Part shown: piece by piece, positions 13,501 to 28,200 of the stretch
Numbering within the stretch: position 1 is the stretch's first letter
Layout: each line of letters begins with the position of its first letter
DNA from: Bolinopsis microptera
Lineage: Eukaryota; Ctenophora; Tentaculata; Lobata; Bolinopsidae
Assembly: GCF_026151205.1 (NCBI RefSeq)
Contig: NC_087082.1
Span: forward strand, 6,083,908-6,147,907
Direction: 5' to 3'
DNA length: 64,000 nt
Translations under genes and position numbers: made by a program
Notes under the pieces: generated by a model
Seen by the model: only the letters and a program-made list of their open reading frames with translations
The model's database searches: none
What the model was told of the DNA's origin: nothing

Positions 13501-15349
13501 GTGTGACTGGATGATTCTTAAAATAGGCTGCTACACTTCAAACATCAATAAACGGAAAGGAAATGAAGATAAAGGGTCCTTATCTCACATTCATGAGAAA
13601 ATATTCGGATAAATAAACAGAAAATAAAGATCTAAATGTAAGAGCATTTGAGTCAATGCATAAAGAAAGTGGGGCTGGCCTTTCATCTCCACTTAACGAC
13701 CCCAAATCCCTAAGTCAAAAGGACGTATGTCAGTCATCAGTGTCACCCCGATCAGCTTTTGTCAGACATATCTTGACAGGCTCGAGTTAATCGAGATACG
13801 GGATAGGTGTTAAACTATCAGACCCTAGCCGAAACAAGTTACCCTGGATACGACTAGCGTCTATGCCCTGACAGGGAAGAGGTTTAACAAGATGACCTGG
13901 CCTCCCCCGCGACAGCAGAACACTCCGAAAAGCAATTTGTCAGACACCCCGGCAAGTACAAACTCCCCGGTCAACAGACCCCCTCCAAAGCTGCTGACTT
14001 CGTCATGATGGAGAACAGCCAATGAGGAGGGGGGAAATGCAGAGCTGGCCAATGGGAGAGCGGGAAAACGGCCACGGGACCTGTTAAAATATGATGAGAT
14101 AATCAGATAACAGATGAGGGGAAATGTTAAAAGTTCTGTTGAAAGTTCTCACTTAGAACTGAGTGAGTAGGTCAAGGAGGCTCTCTAACCGTGAGAATCA
14201 TAACGCAAAAACATCCGCTCAAGTAGCGTTAAGTTCCAGCCAATCAGAGAGCAGGATGCTGCTGATTGACCAATGAGGGAGCTCTGGTGGGGTCACGTGG
14301 TCCGGGGAGAGCTGTTGATGGCATGCCAAGTACTGATAAAACAGTGGTTTTATCAGTTAACAATGTCACATACTGAACAGATGCTTACTTGTAAAAGTCA
14401 ACAGAGTGTTACAAAGGCAGCTGTTCAAGTGCAAGCTTCCAGCATCTGATCAGGTCCTAAACAAACAATCTCTCACACCTGGTAACGAAATTCTCGTTAG
14501 CAAGGCAATCACAGCCGCTAGTTTGCATGATTTTACCAGTACAACTACTGTTGATGACAGTTTGCGGGGTAAAGGCCAAAGATAGCCGAGTGCAGACATT
14601 TCCCATTTCCAGACACAACTTCGGTCAACTCTGGTGTTTCACACGTTTCCTTTTCTCGACTCAATTCGACTTTTTAAAATCGAAAACTTTAAACCCCGTG
14701 CTGGTCCGAATATATCGGAACGGCATAAAGTAAAGCAATGTGTAACAGTCTGAAATAGAATAAATCATTGAAAGCTTTAAGTTTACCACCACCGTCAAAT
14801 AAACTCCCAAAAACCTTGAATCCAAGTATTTTAAAAGCGCAGTCCGTACATAATGGACTCTACTATCCCATGAGTGGGGATAGTTAACACCTTCTCATTA
14901 ACTAGCTGCTTGCTCAAAAGAGAGCTTGGATCGATTATACCAAATCTAACTCACTCCATTGAGCAGCTTGGTAAAAGAGTCCCCAGGGCTATAGAGGAAC
15001 TGTAAATATTATAAAGGAGCTGTAAAGCTGTCACTTTACCGTTACCCCATTAGTGGGGAGCCAGTGCAGCGAGATATTTAAATACTGTCCTTTCTCTCTG
15101 CAACCACGCAGTGGCGATATTAATAACTCAGTTAATAACTGTATTCAGGACCAGCAACAAGCTCAGGTTTTTGACGAAGTGATTGTGATTGGTTGCTGAG
15201 AGACACGTCTTTAGAGAAATGGGTTGCCAGGTAACCTCTGATTGGGTGACCTGGTGACTGGTATCAAGCTAGGCTAGAGTAGAGAGTTAGTAACTAAATT
15301 GTAGATGAGAGTTGCCCGGTACTCTCTGCCCCCACCCAGTCCCAGTACT

Positions 15350-15392
<43 letters not shown>

Positions 15393-16209
15393 GTGTGATC
15401 TGAAACAAGAGACGGTGTGGTGGTTGTAAAGATTACCATGGTAATGGGGTCAAGGTGGTCTTCCTCAACTGTCAGTATTCTAGTGATGCCAAGCATCCTA
15501 GAGGAGTGGAGCAAATACAGGGAAAATAGCAATGTCGCATGACATTGAAATCAGTCCTTGTGCATGGTGTTTTGAAAGGCTTGTACCAAACTAATATTTT
15601 TGTGAATTAAAGCTAATTCTGTGAGAATTTCCTGGTAGTGTTGAGGTAAAATAGAATTTGGTGGGTCGACACAGTTCTGTTATTAATTCCCTTAATTGAG
15701 TACCGAGAACAAAACTGCAGAACTGAATGAATTAAGTGAGCTTCAAGAACGGTCTATCGGTAATAATACATAATATTCATAAGGGATATACTGCGATGAA
15801 GATGAATCAAAAGCTTCAATTTTAATAATCATTGAGCGAAAATATTTTGTTTGTTACAATGATCAACTAATTTACAGTAAACAAATAGCTTTTCTCCGCA
15901 CTAGTGAGTGAATCGAATAAAAACGATCATATTCCGAGAGCCAAATCATGGTCAATCGTAATAACTTATATGGAATATAACAAAAATTACGATCAAAACA
16001 GCAAGATTTGTAAGACGACTAGACTATGACTGAAGATAGCATGAAATTAACGCCAAAACATTTTATGTCCAGCATAAATATTGATTTCTCATTCTGATTC
16101 AAAAGTTTCTCTACTAAAACATAAAAAAGAAGGGAGAAAATGTCATAAATTATACAAATGACTTATAAAATTTCCCTCTTTCCGGCCAATTATCCAACTA
16201 ATTATTTAA
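7571..16209. other. 8.6 kb between Hes and the 3' end of IDH, no gene recognised
   Basis: Scattered open frames up to about 100 codons occur, but none has family resemblance or convincing splice sites. It contains a CCAAT-rich patch at 13990-14300 (four CCAAT plus CACGTG at 14293), single CACGTG sites at 9121, 10131 and 12152, a CT dinucleotide array at 15354-15389, and an X-box-like site at 15223. Given its place it is probably regulatory DNA for Hes, but this is inference. Confidence 0.45.
15189..15245. promoter_or_regulatory. X-box-like site flanked by inverted CCAAT boxes
   Basis: GTTGCCAGGTAAC at 15223-15235 fits the RFX X-box pattern. ATTGG (inverted CCAAT) lies on both sides, near 15188 and 15241. 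RFX and NF-Y are known to cooperate at such X-Y arrangements. The nearest gene end is the IDH stop, about 1 kb away, so the target gene is unclear. Confidence 0.35.
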
Positions 16210-19200
16210 TTAGGCTAGGTTAGCCTCCTTGAGAGCAGCTTTGAGGTTTTCAGCGACTTTCTCCAAAAACTCGAAGGTGTTCAGGTAGTCAGATCTCGTA
16301 ATACTGAGGAAGTATTCAATTCAGAAGTTTGTTTTGATGTTTAACAACTTTTCAAAAACTTTTAAAAGTTTAATTTAGTAGTTGTTGAAATTTGACGTCG
16401 CATAAGAAAACAAGAAGCCAAGCTGGGACAAATTTCACTGGGAAACTAAAGCCTAATAAAACGTAATTTATTGATAATTAAAGATAGGAGAGCAACTCAC
16501 TTTTTAAGCCCCTTGATGCAGATAGCTAGATCCTTGGTCATGTTACCAGACTCGATAGTCTCAACACACACTCTCTCTAGAGTCTCAGCGTACAGGACTA
16601 GGTCTTTGTTCTCTACAAGAGGGGATTATCAGTGTAATAATAATATTGACTAATAGTATTACTAATAGTAATAATAATACTAATAAATATACTACTAATA
16701 GTAATACTATGGTAATAATAATAGTAATACTAATACTATGGTAAGACTGTATATGGTTTGTAGGTTTATAACCTACTAATACCACAACTAGTACTATAGC
16801 TATAACTAAGGCGCGCGTCGAGTTGTTTCGCAATTTTCAATTTTCATCGAATTCGACGATCTTCAAAAACTCGTTTTGAACCTATTCTAATGATTTATTT
16901 CGATTTTTTCTTTTTAATTGCCATACTTGTACATTATTCTCAAGAAATCACAGCACATGGGAACATATCACTTACCGTCCAGTTTCCCGCGGTGCAGCAG
17001 TCCCCTGGTCCAGGCGAATATGGATGCTGAAAAGATAATAGTTAAAACGGCAAAGTTGCACTATTCTGCCGACCAAACAAAGTAATTTTAGTTTTACCTG
17101 GGGACAACAGGATACAATGTTCATAAACATAGAGATTCGGCTTGTAGCGCGATGCGTTACTGTGCCGCGACGCGCACTCAATTATTATTATGCTTCTCGC
17201 TAGATCGGCGAGATTCGCTACTGGGCCTCGCCGAGCTGCGAAGAATTGACATCGTCAATTAAAGATTCGGCGGAATAACAGGCTGAGCGTTACCTGGGGA
17301 CCCCATGCTATAATGTTCATAAACATAGAGATTCAGCGGAATTATGACAGGCTGAGCGCCGCCCACTCCCAGTACATTTCAGTTTTACTGCTGTGAGTGT
17401 GTCTACATACTCTAATATATAAGTTAAAGTATAAATACAATGTGCCGAGCTGAGGTGAACTAACACAAGAAGTTTAAACACTTAAAATTTACAGGGCTGG
17501 AGGGGGGTTCTGGTAACATAAAAGTGGTACAATAGTTTGTTAATATCAATGACGATTGTTTTACTCTTTTACAATTAGTATTACAGTTTTAAAAACTTAA
17601 ACAGGAGTTAGACTTAGTCATAGTGAAGTTAGCTATATTATGTGTTTGTTCAATACAATTTATTTTCAGGGCGTACATCTACGATCTATATTATAGTACA
17701 TTAACATATTTCAAATTATCAAATGTAAAGTATTGGTGATGTAATTGTAAATTGCCCGCCAGGCCCGTGGATTGTTTTCTGATCGGATATGGTAACAGTA
17801 ACACTAACATACGGAGGGCGCGGCGCGCCCGATCAGAAATTTGACGAATGAACAGTTTCAATGCATCAACACAATTACATGTCAGTGTGGGATACAAGTG
17901 GACTAATGTGGTGATCAGTGACGAAATGTTAAAGATTTTGCCATCAAAATGACATTTTTCCTTCAAAAATTTAAAAATTGCGCTCTCCTGCAATAGTATT
18001 AGTATTAATAATACGAGGTCAAAGAATTTGAAATTTAAATTAAAACGAAGTGGAAGTGGAACGGATGAGTCAGATGTTATCGTTATAACTAAGTTGTATA
18101 CAAAAATAAAACGAGTTCGTTTTGGAAGCGATTGACAGGATATCATTGAGCATAAGTTGGTTAGAAATTCTAAGTTAAAGTATCAACTCTAGGAATTAAA
18201 TTCTAGAATATTATTAAGTTATTATTGCTGAAAATAAAATCAAACTAAAAACAACCGCAATGATCCTGAAGATACAAAAAATAAAAATTTCAGCTCTCAA
18301 CCGTACAATTTGCATGACACATAAGTTCATATAAAATAATAGGATATTTGTAGGTTTACAGCTTTTTGGAGGGCGCCCGAGCTGCTTCGCCGCGCAATTC
18401 ACTCCCAAATATAAATAGACGGGTATCACCATGGTTACTGACCCAGGTCAATATCATTACATATTTCGCATATTAATATACGACATATTTCGAAGGAAAA
18501 CCACGACATAACAAAATTATTGTTAAATTTTGTTACAAATTAATTTAATTTCAGAAATAGTTGATTACAGAAATCCTTTAAAAAAAATTTTTTCGAAAAA
18601 ATTTTTTCGAAAAGATTTCTTGAAAAAATTTTGATATTTTCATGACATCCGAAATCTTGACATCATGTCATGATTTACAAATATCTGAGAAAGTTCACGC
18701 ATATTTTTACCTGTATTTTACAGGCAAAACTTGACATGAAAAACGTCCCCGCATATTTGATAAGATGAGCGCATATTTGACATGGATCTAAATATCTGAC
18801 GGGGGATATCATATAAAAAATATCCTTGTGTTTGAAAAATTATATCAAAAAAGTTAAAGAATTTTTTAATAAATTTTTGTAGGACTCGCCTGTAGCAGGC
18901 TTTGTCCCCCTGGATCGGGCTCTGCCAATTTGGATCATTGTGGGGCCCAAAAATGCCCCATCGGGTGATAAAAACCATGACATATTTCACCCAGATATAA
19001 TAATATACGACATATTTTTAATGATATTGACCTGGGGTTACTGAGATACGAGAGTCAAGTTAGCTTTGTGTAGGGCTATTTCTCAGTCGTGGCTTGTCCC
19101 ACCAGAAGAGTGAATCATAGAGGGGGAAAGGTTCTTTCCTCCATTTTTTACCCAACTATTAAAGTCCTTCATTCGAAGAAAGTAAAGAACTGGGTTAAAA

Positions 19201-22200
19201 CTCGCATTAAGTACCACACAGACAATTTTAGCAACCAACCAAGAGTAATAGTTCATGAAAAACTGAGAGAAAATTCCCGGATAACCATACAATATCTGGT
19301 TAATAAGGTATACTATAACCATTCCAAACATGGGGAGGTTACATATCAAGAATATGGCAGTGAAGATAGCTACAGTTATGGACGCTTGCCGGAACCTTTG
19401 CTTCGATTTTGAACCAGAATTTGGGATAGAGCAAAGTTTAACCATAGTAACGATGAAGCTGAAAAAAGTCACAACTGAAACAACGAGAATGTTGGTAGCT
19501 TCCCAAGAGTACTGAACGTAGAAGGGGAGACCTTTCGCTGCCAACTGAAAGCAGTTAGGATTATTCCCGTTATAGAGGTATTTGTAGTCGATCACATCCA
19601 GTAGTCCCACAAATGGTTCTATGACTATCAAAAAGCAGTAGAGGAGGGAAGCAAATAGGACCCATCTTTTCCGTATCCGGTAAAGTGGGAAAGCTATCGG
19701 GATCGTTCTAGTAACACTGAGTAACATAGCCAGGAATATGCTCACCTGAGTTGAGAGATGTTTAATTAAGTACTTCGGAACATTCAGGCTTAAAATGTAA
19801 AGTTTTAAAACATTGCTTTGTATGATAATGGATTTACAAAGCTGTGTGATCTTAGTAAGCGAGCTTACAGGATTAAGTTCCATATCTTACTAGAAAGCAT
19901 AGCACGCTAGGGTGTACTAACTCTTTGCAAGATAGCAGGCTAGGGTGTACTTACTCTTTGCAAGATAGCAGGCTAGCAACTAGGGTGTACTTACTCTTTG
20001 CAAGATTTCGAACACATTTGCCCAAAGTGCACAGAAGACGAAGTTATTGAAAAGTCCTGGGTTTCTTGCAGTGAACATTAGTATCATTATTGGTAGATGA
20101 AGGATTCCTGAACATTTCAGATTCATTTTTAATTTTAAAACCTTTGAAAGCAACTAGAAACTGTTAATGAACCTATCATACTTAGAGTTAGGGTCGTTCA
20201 CATATTACGTAATCACTGAGGGGGGTTTTTAGATAATTACGCTTGTGCAATTTTAACACAATAGCTATGTGTAAAACTGATTACGGAGGGGGGAGGGGTA
20301 TTTATTGCTTACAAAAACAATATAGATACTAGAATTTATCAAATCGTAGATCCTTATTAACTTCTCACCTGTACATATATCAGCAGAAGCTATGGCTATA
20401 TACACGAACATGGTAACGTGAGCTTTCTTTTTCTTTTTCAAAATACCAAGAGAGAAGTATCTGAGAGCTACCAGATTTCCCGGAACTCCCACCAGAGTAC
20501 AGAGAGCTAGCACCACTCCCAAAAACACATCTAATCCTCGCACAGTGGGGTCGTACACCAGCTTCCCCATATCGAATTGTACATGATCATTATACTGTCC
20601 TCCTGCCATTATCTGAACCAGCGTTGTGACTAGTTAGCAGATTAATGTATTTAACAGCAAACAAAATGCAACACAAATGATATGATCGCACAACAAAATT
20701 GCCTAGTTAAGAAGGAAATGAAACAAATATTGGCTCAATTGCGGTCAAAAACCTTAAAACGATTTCAATTGGCAGATTACATCCGGACTAAGCTGCAATA
20801 TGTGGTTAAAGTGCTTGCCGTGGGTACGTGGTAACAATCGTCAGCAGCTTAAAAACTACTAGTACTCAACAACAGTTCATCATGCGGGTAATGTGTAGAT
20901 TTAAACGATATGAACTAATAGAAAAGGCTCAACCCAATGTCGTCGTCGAAACGTTAGAACGTATGACGTTATATTATGAGTATTGAGCATTATAGATGAT
21001 TACTACGATCCGCTTGTTTTACCAAATACATGTTACAGGAACCATTATACTGTGGACATTGTTTATGAGTATGGGCCATGGGCCTGTTACAACATTATTT
21101 ACTACATACGTAGAATAACCATCAACTTCACAGGGACGTAGCCAAGATTTTTCTTGGGGGGGGCTGTCCAATCCAGCTGCGCAGCGAGCGAAGCGAGCAA
21201 GCTGTTGCAGGGGTCTGGGGGCGCAGCCCCCAGCGGGGTCAGGGGCGGAGCCCCTTGTCGGGGGCTAGGGAGCGCAGCCCCCCGGAAAATTTTTGCGAAA
21301 TAGGGTGTTTTAGACGACATTTAACATTAAAGAAATTTGTAGGACAGCAATAAACTGGGATTGAAAAGAATCAAGTACTCACGTAAATTTGGTAACTTCA
21401 CAACAGCAATCTGCATTCTCCAATCAGAATTTACGACTTACTCAGGCCTCATCGTCTTAAGATTTTGACATTTCCTACGGTCTAGGGGACACTATTGACT
21501 ATTTATAGAAGTCTTCTAGAATGTTTGCTTGGATGTTATGACAGATATTTACTAATCCACAGTTCAAATCTTTGACTGACTGCAGTCATAAACACAGCCA
21601 AGTTACCAGGCGACCATGGGGACTAGGGGGCTTATCTTTTTTCTGGGGTTCAATTTTTTCCGGGGGGCTGCCCCCCCCCCCCCCCCTGTCTACGTGGCTG
21701 CAACTTCAAGGGGAATTGTAGTTAGTATACCATACTACGAAACCAACTGAACAGTTGCAGATCTCGATCGCTAATTCCTTCCTTCTCCGTGAAGATTATG
21801 AAGTGAAACTATTTATGTCGCAATTAATGTCACACCTTTCAGAGCCCTTTGCCTGTAATTACTAATTGTGCACAGATGCACAATTACAAGGTCTTGTAAT
21901 CTATTTATATAACAACTGGAACCATAGGATGTGTACCATGACAAAAGACACACTTTTATCAGATACCGGTTAATAAGACTAATTAATTGGATGAACTTCT
22001 TTTAAATATTTTAAATCGGTCACCTCAAATTTAGCATATGACAATCTGACAAATTCGATTAACTGATCAGGGATTCACCAATTTAATTAATCATCGTAGC
22101 TGTTACAATTAATTCGCTTATCAAGTGAACACATGAGAATAAAACCCGGAGATTAACAATTCATTAGCTATCCTAGTCTCAACACAATTCTATGGACTCA

Positions 22201-25200
22201 AGATAGATTTCCACCTAATTGGTAACCCGAGCATGTAGAAAGACATTACAAGGTCGGAAGATGTCAATATTGAGGATGCTACAAGAGTCAGTTGTCATAT
22301 GTTTCTAGACCTCGGTGTAGTTTGGCACACCAATGTTAAAGTTGTTTCGTGACCATCTGACTTCAGATCCATTAAGTGTGACACTTTACATTAAGTGTGA
22401 CACTTTACATTAAGTGTGAAACTTTACATTAAGTGTGACACTTTACATTAAGTGTGACACTTTACATTAAGTGTGACACTTTACATTAAGTGTGACACTT
22501 TACATTAAGTGTGACACTTTACATTAAGTGTGACACTTTACATTAAGTGTGACACTTTACATTAAGTGTGACACTTTTCATTAAGTGTGACACTTTACAT
22601 TAAGTGTGACACTTTACATTAAGTGTGACCCTTTAGAGCTCTACGGTAAACTTATTCAAACAAATATATGTGATTTAGCTGAATCTTTCAATCATACTAC
22701 AGGCCCTGTAGTACAGTGTGTTTCAAAAGTCTTGCAAGGATGTTCTTTTTGGATAACTTTTAATCCATTTGTCTGAACTTCATTCTGTAAAAAGTTATTG
22801 GTAGTTCTAAAGTTGAATGGTGACTTCTTAAGTTTTTACGTTACCATGGTCCATGACCACCATAGCAACCGCAATCAGTCCCCTAGCAACCGAGGTAAAT
22901 TTCTGTCATTTTTTCTCTTATCGTATTCGCTAAGCAAGCTAAACATCTGTGTGGTACATTATTAATAATAAGTTAACATACTCCTCAGACCGAGCACAAA
23001 AGATGAACGACTAGAAGAATAACGGTAAAACACAAAACAAAATAGATTAGCAATTACTGATCGGAATAACAACAACATGCAACCGTGAGACTTGAGAGCA
23101 ACCGTAAGATATATAACAAACTTAGTAATGTCGGAGATGTCAGGGTTTGCTTGAACATCCTAGACAACAGAACAACACAGCAAGCATATCATGAATGCGG
23201 AAGTAGCAAGATCAGGTCGCTAGTCTGTGGACTAGTTTGTAAATAATAGCAACAGATCTTGCCAACAAAATACCACAACTTCAACCACCCAATCAAATCT
23301 ATTTCCACTCATTACTAAATCTATTTTCACTAAATCGACCTTACGCATGTCCACCAGTTCCCATATTAATTTTGCCTACAGTAAACTTCACCTCATAGCA
23401 ACTGTTAGTGCACGGAGCGGCATTATTATTATTAAATAAAAATTACAATTAATACACGTGACTTATGGTGTGGAGAGACGTTATTCTGTGCCGGCTGACA
23501 CGGGCCCCTGGCTAGCAGGGACAGTGAGTAATACATGTAGGTGGTAATCCTGCGTCGTCATTACATGAGCGTGGTGACCTGGCAACCAATCAAATACTCA
23601 AATAACTGTCACGTGGTTACCTGGCAACCAATCAAATACTCAAATAACTGTCACGTGTCAAAACAAAATTTACATCACTTTCTAATCACCTCCTAATCAT
23701 GAGTCAAGCTTATTACCATTTATAACCCGTTCTGTGAACCACCCATAACCAATTAGGTCTTTAACCAGCCATGGTCCAGAATAACGTTGGGAATTCTACA
23801 CCTTGCCTAAAGAAGGAAGAGACTAATTTACAAGGTCTACCTTTCCTAATATATCTGACAGAATGACATCAAGTTTAATGATACGTTCTGTAATTAACTT
23901 TTGGCCGCTACCCAGGATAATTACGTCAAAAGGATGTAATTATGAAGGTAGGTACGTAGAGCTCCCAAGATACTCAGCTTCATATTACATGGTCTGCTGA
24001 ACCAGTTTACAATACAAAACTGGTCAAAATGCCAGGGATAAATATTATTACAATCACCCCAAATCACTGGCAACAGCCCAAAATAAACAGTAACTGAAAA
24101 ACAACTGAAAAATTGTTAGACTTTTATAACGTTTTTCTACGTTACGTTATTCTATGACATCACGATGAGGAGTTCAAGGCGCGATTCCGCGATTTAATTG
24201 CATTGTACTTAGCTTACACGATTTTAATTGTGTTGTTTTTTACACACAATTATATAATTAGTAGCTACGTCATTTTAATTTTACTGTACTTCGACACAGA
24301 ATTATATAAGTAGTAGTACCCTGCGTGAATTTAATTGTTTCCCGCTTAGATTACACGATTTTAATGTGTCTTTTTTTACACACAATTATACAATTAGCTT
24401 CCGCGATTTCAGTTGTATAACTTTAGAACTTTGAAGTACCTCAGCGTCATACATTGTTGGTTTATTTATTTACAATGTGCTTTAACTAACAAAAGAGTAC
24501 CTTTTCGGACAATCAAAACTTCGAAATTGTGACAATCTTTAACAATAAGCTTGGCAAGTTGATAATCGTCAGAGTCAAGCTTAATTATAACTAACCAAGA
24601 ACTACTTATAGATAATGTGATTACAATATACAGATAAACGGCTAGTGGAAAATGTAGACTTTTTGGGCAACACCCGGATGTTTGATTTGGAGGATTTGTT
24701 AATACGTTTACTATGTAAAATTGTACAAGTTTTAGAGCTATAACAAATCTATCTATGGTACAAAATTTATTTAATACAACGCTAAACAAATAAACAACTG
24801 GACATGAAAACAACAGAACATTAACTTAACAAAAACAAAACAGCAATCAAGAAAAAGACCTGATTGAAACCTAACGAAACCTAAAATTCTTACCACTTCT
24901 AACCATCTTTACTTTTTTACAAAAATGTGGATGGAAAAATTGACTGACCGACAGAGTTGGTTGAAGTCTCCTTTCCCTGCTGGTGGAACCTGTAATGTCT
25001 GGTAACAGTACCGTGAGCAGCCTCCGCTTCAATAGTCTTACCGTCCGGGCAAACCAGCACACTGGTCATCATTCCTAGGGAACCGAAGCCCTGCGAGACA
25101 ATCACTGTTAATAGTGAAACAACCACTCAGAAATAATGGAATATTCAAGTCTAGGTGCCTGTAGAATTAAGGTCACTCACTACATGGCCACTACCTGGCT

Positions 25201-28200
25201 ACAACCACTCAGAAATGATGGCATAACTCAGTACCGGCGCCCGACCGCTCAATCCAGAACAAAACACCATGGTCACAGGCCACTACCGGGTTACTACCTG
25301 ATTATCACCAGGTTATCACCAGGTTATCACCAGGTTATTACCAGGTTATTACCAGGTACCTAACTATCTGACTACCAACCTGAGCGACGGAATCACTCTG
25401 CACATCTCCATCGTAGTTCTTACAGGCCCACACGTAACCACCCTCTGTCTTCATGGCAAAGGCCACCATGTCGTCTATAAGCCTGTGTTCGTACCAGATG
25501 TTCTTTGCTTTGAACTGATCTTCGTAGTGTCTGATAAGACGGGTTGGTAAATTTAACATTCCGTGTTTTAAAAATTCTATTTGGTTTATTTTTTCGACTC
25601 GAGGTGCAACTATAATACATTTCAATATCCATAGGCAGTGCCTTGTGTTCAAATTATATGTCCACAATATGAGGGTTAACTGAGATCAGCTTCGTAATTA
25701 AAATTATTGTCTAAAGCCAGTTAATTAGTAAATACAAAAATATAACAGAGCAAGCAATAAAGATTAAATTTCGAAGCTCACTTCTCATAGATCTCTTGGA
25801 AAACGTCCTTGAATTTGCCATCGTAAGCCTTGAGAATGGTATTCTTAGTACTGAGATAGAGTGGCTGTCCTTTGTCAAGTGCATATGTCATGGAACTGTG
25901 AGCGAAGTCACGGATTGATTTGGTGGTGTTGTACATCGCCATGGCAACGCCGCCCTCCTCAGGGAAGTTGAACACCTCGTGCACCTGCAAGATGAGGTGT
26001 TGTTAAGTTGTTGTTAAGGTGTTGTTAAGGTGTTGTTAACGAATATCTTAAAATAGATATGACGAGAAATTTCATAGACATTTGAATTTTACTGTTGTTC
26101 ATCTTGCAATCGCATATTTGTATATTACTATATTACATGCATTTTTTCATCGAGCATGTTTCATCGATTCGGTGTCTTTTAATGGCTTTATTGCGTTTTT
26201 GTTACATCCATGGCCTCAGTTTTCAGAATTTTTTGCTACATGTTTTTTTACTAAATTTAAAAACTGTTTTCCCATTTATGGCTTTGCTTCTGTTACAAAT
26301 ATATATAAACAAAAGCTCTAAGAAACAGATAGTTAACAAAGTAAACATTTCTGTCCCCTAATCTTTCTCAAACAAAAGTCATGCAGTTTGCATACTTCTC
26401 CATTTAACTCTACTAGCAGGAACCCGTCTAACCCTAAAGTGGTGTCAAGACTCGAGAGACTAAAATAACTAGCAGGAACCCGTATAATATAACCCTAAAC
26501 GGTGTCAAGACTCAAAATACTAAAATAATTATTACCTATTTAATTGGCGTTTTTGACACCACTTGGGGGTCCAAATTTTAGGCTCTAAAATCATTATTCC
26601 TTGGCCAATTTTTTATTTTTTCATGCTGATTTGAAGGCCATTAAAGCATTTGACCCAGCCAAAAAAGTTCCAGTTGTATATCTTTTACGGTTTTTGCGGA
26701 AAGTCACGTTAAAGTTGATGCCGTGGTGTCAGTAAAATGGCACAGATATATATATATATATATATATCGTCTCGCTTTATATATAGTAAGATTCTGAGCA
26801 ATTAACGTTAAATAGTTCGAATCACATAAATTATTCAACGATAATTTTCGAACACTAAGGTCTTGTAGAATCAGTGAGAAAAGGTTTGACTGCGGTTTCC
26901 ACGCCGCCCTTGAAGCTGTAAGGTGTTAACAGCAAAAACAAGCGACGAATAGGCTGGACCATCTGTAGGCCCACGCAGTACATGTCCGAGCATCCTCCAC
27001 CGACTACGAGCCACTTTAGCTGACAATGGTTCGCTATTGCAGCGTTTATACAAGTTCTTGTTGGAAATGATTTGAGGGTATTTGTAATTCAAAATTGATC
27101 GCAGATGACGTCTGTGAGCAATATCTAGTTTTTTTAAATTTGTTACAAAAGGAAACAAAATTCGAAGGCAGAGGAAATAAATTTGAAACATGTGCGTACA
27201 ATGATTTTACCATAATTTAAAAAATAGTAAAATCGAACGAAACAAAAATTCCATAACTGCTGATCTAAGTTGAAACGTTAACAAAATTGCCCTGGAAGAC
27301 AGTTAATCGCTCATAAATAATCACAGTCAAGCTATCCATCTAACATCAATCTAACAGTCAGTCCATCCAGCAGCGACCCAGCTAACCCTGAAGTTCTCCG
27401 CCAAATCCTCTGTAGGACGTTGTGTTCCCACCGGAGGGTTAACGAAACTGTAGAGCATCACGGTGAAGCTGTGTGCAGAGGTTTGTGGAGCTAGCACAGA
27501 GCTGATCACGAAGCTGGGAGAGGATTTATTTGTTAGCTTCTTCAAATGGAGTAGGATCAACACATATCTTTACTATTTCAGTTGTTCGGGATTCACAATT
27601 ATGTCAAGAACAGCCAAATAACTAGATTTTACACATCTGAAGGATGAAAGAAACTTAATAACCTCACCTCTGATTTGGATTGTTAGCAGCAAGAGATACA
27701 GAAACCACTGGAGCAGTAATAAAGTCGCACTCTGTCAGGTCCACAACTCCCAGAAACATCATGTGAGCTCTGTCCTGCTTGTATCCTAGAACATGCCACT
27801 GAGATCCAGGTAGAGTCTGACCAAAGCAGGTCCTCCTGCACACACTTTGAGTGGGGCTCAGCTCGGGGAAAGGGACGTTAACAAACACACTATCACTCAC
27901 CACACTCGAGCAGGTGAGGTAGAAAGTGAGCAGGGTTACCAGGAGGCTGGTAGCTTTGAACATGGTTGGAGGATGGATGGTGAGGAGTGAGGTGCTGGAA
28001 GAGTTGGAACGAAATTTATAGGCGAAAATAAGGAGCGGACTTCGTTATGAAACGATGTTGTAAAGAAACGAATTGCGAAATCTGGACTAATACCGAGGGT
28101 AATTATATTGTAATACCCGCAATTACAAAAGGCAATTTTCATTTTCGACACATATGCCTAGTGCCGCCCATATTGCATCTTAATATTTGACAACCAGTGA

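Noticed and set aside
17691-18146. 151-codon minus-strand open frame
   Set aside because: Hydrophobic, low-information composition in AT-rich intron sequence; no family likeness, no splice support.
24466-24813. 115-codon minus-strand open frame
   Set aside because: Composition matches translated AT-rich DNA; no conserved motif, lies in IDH intron 9.
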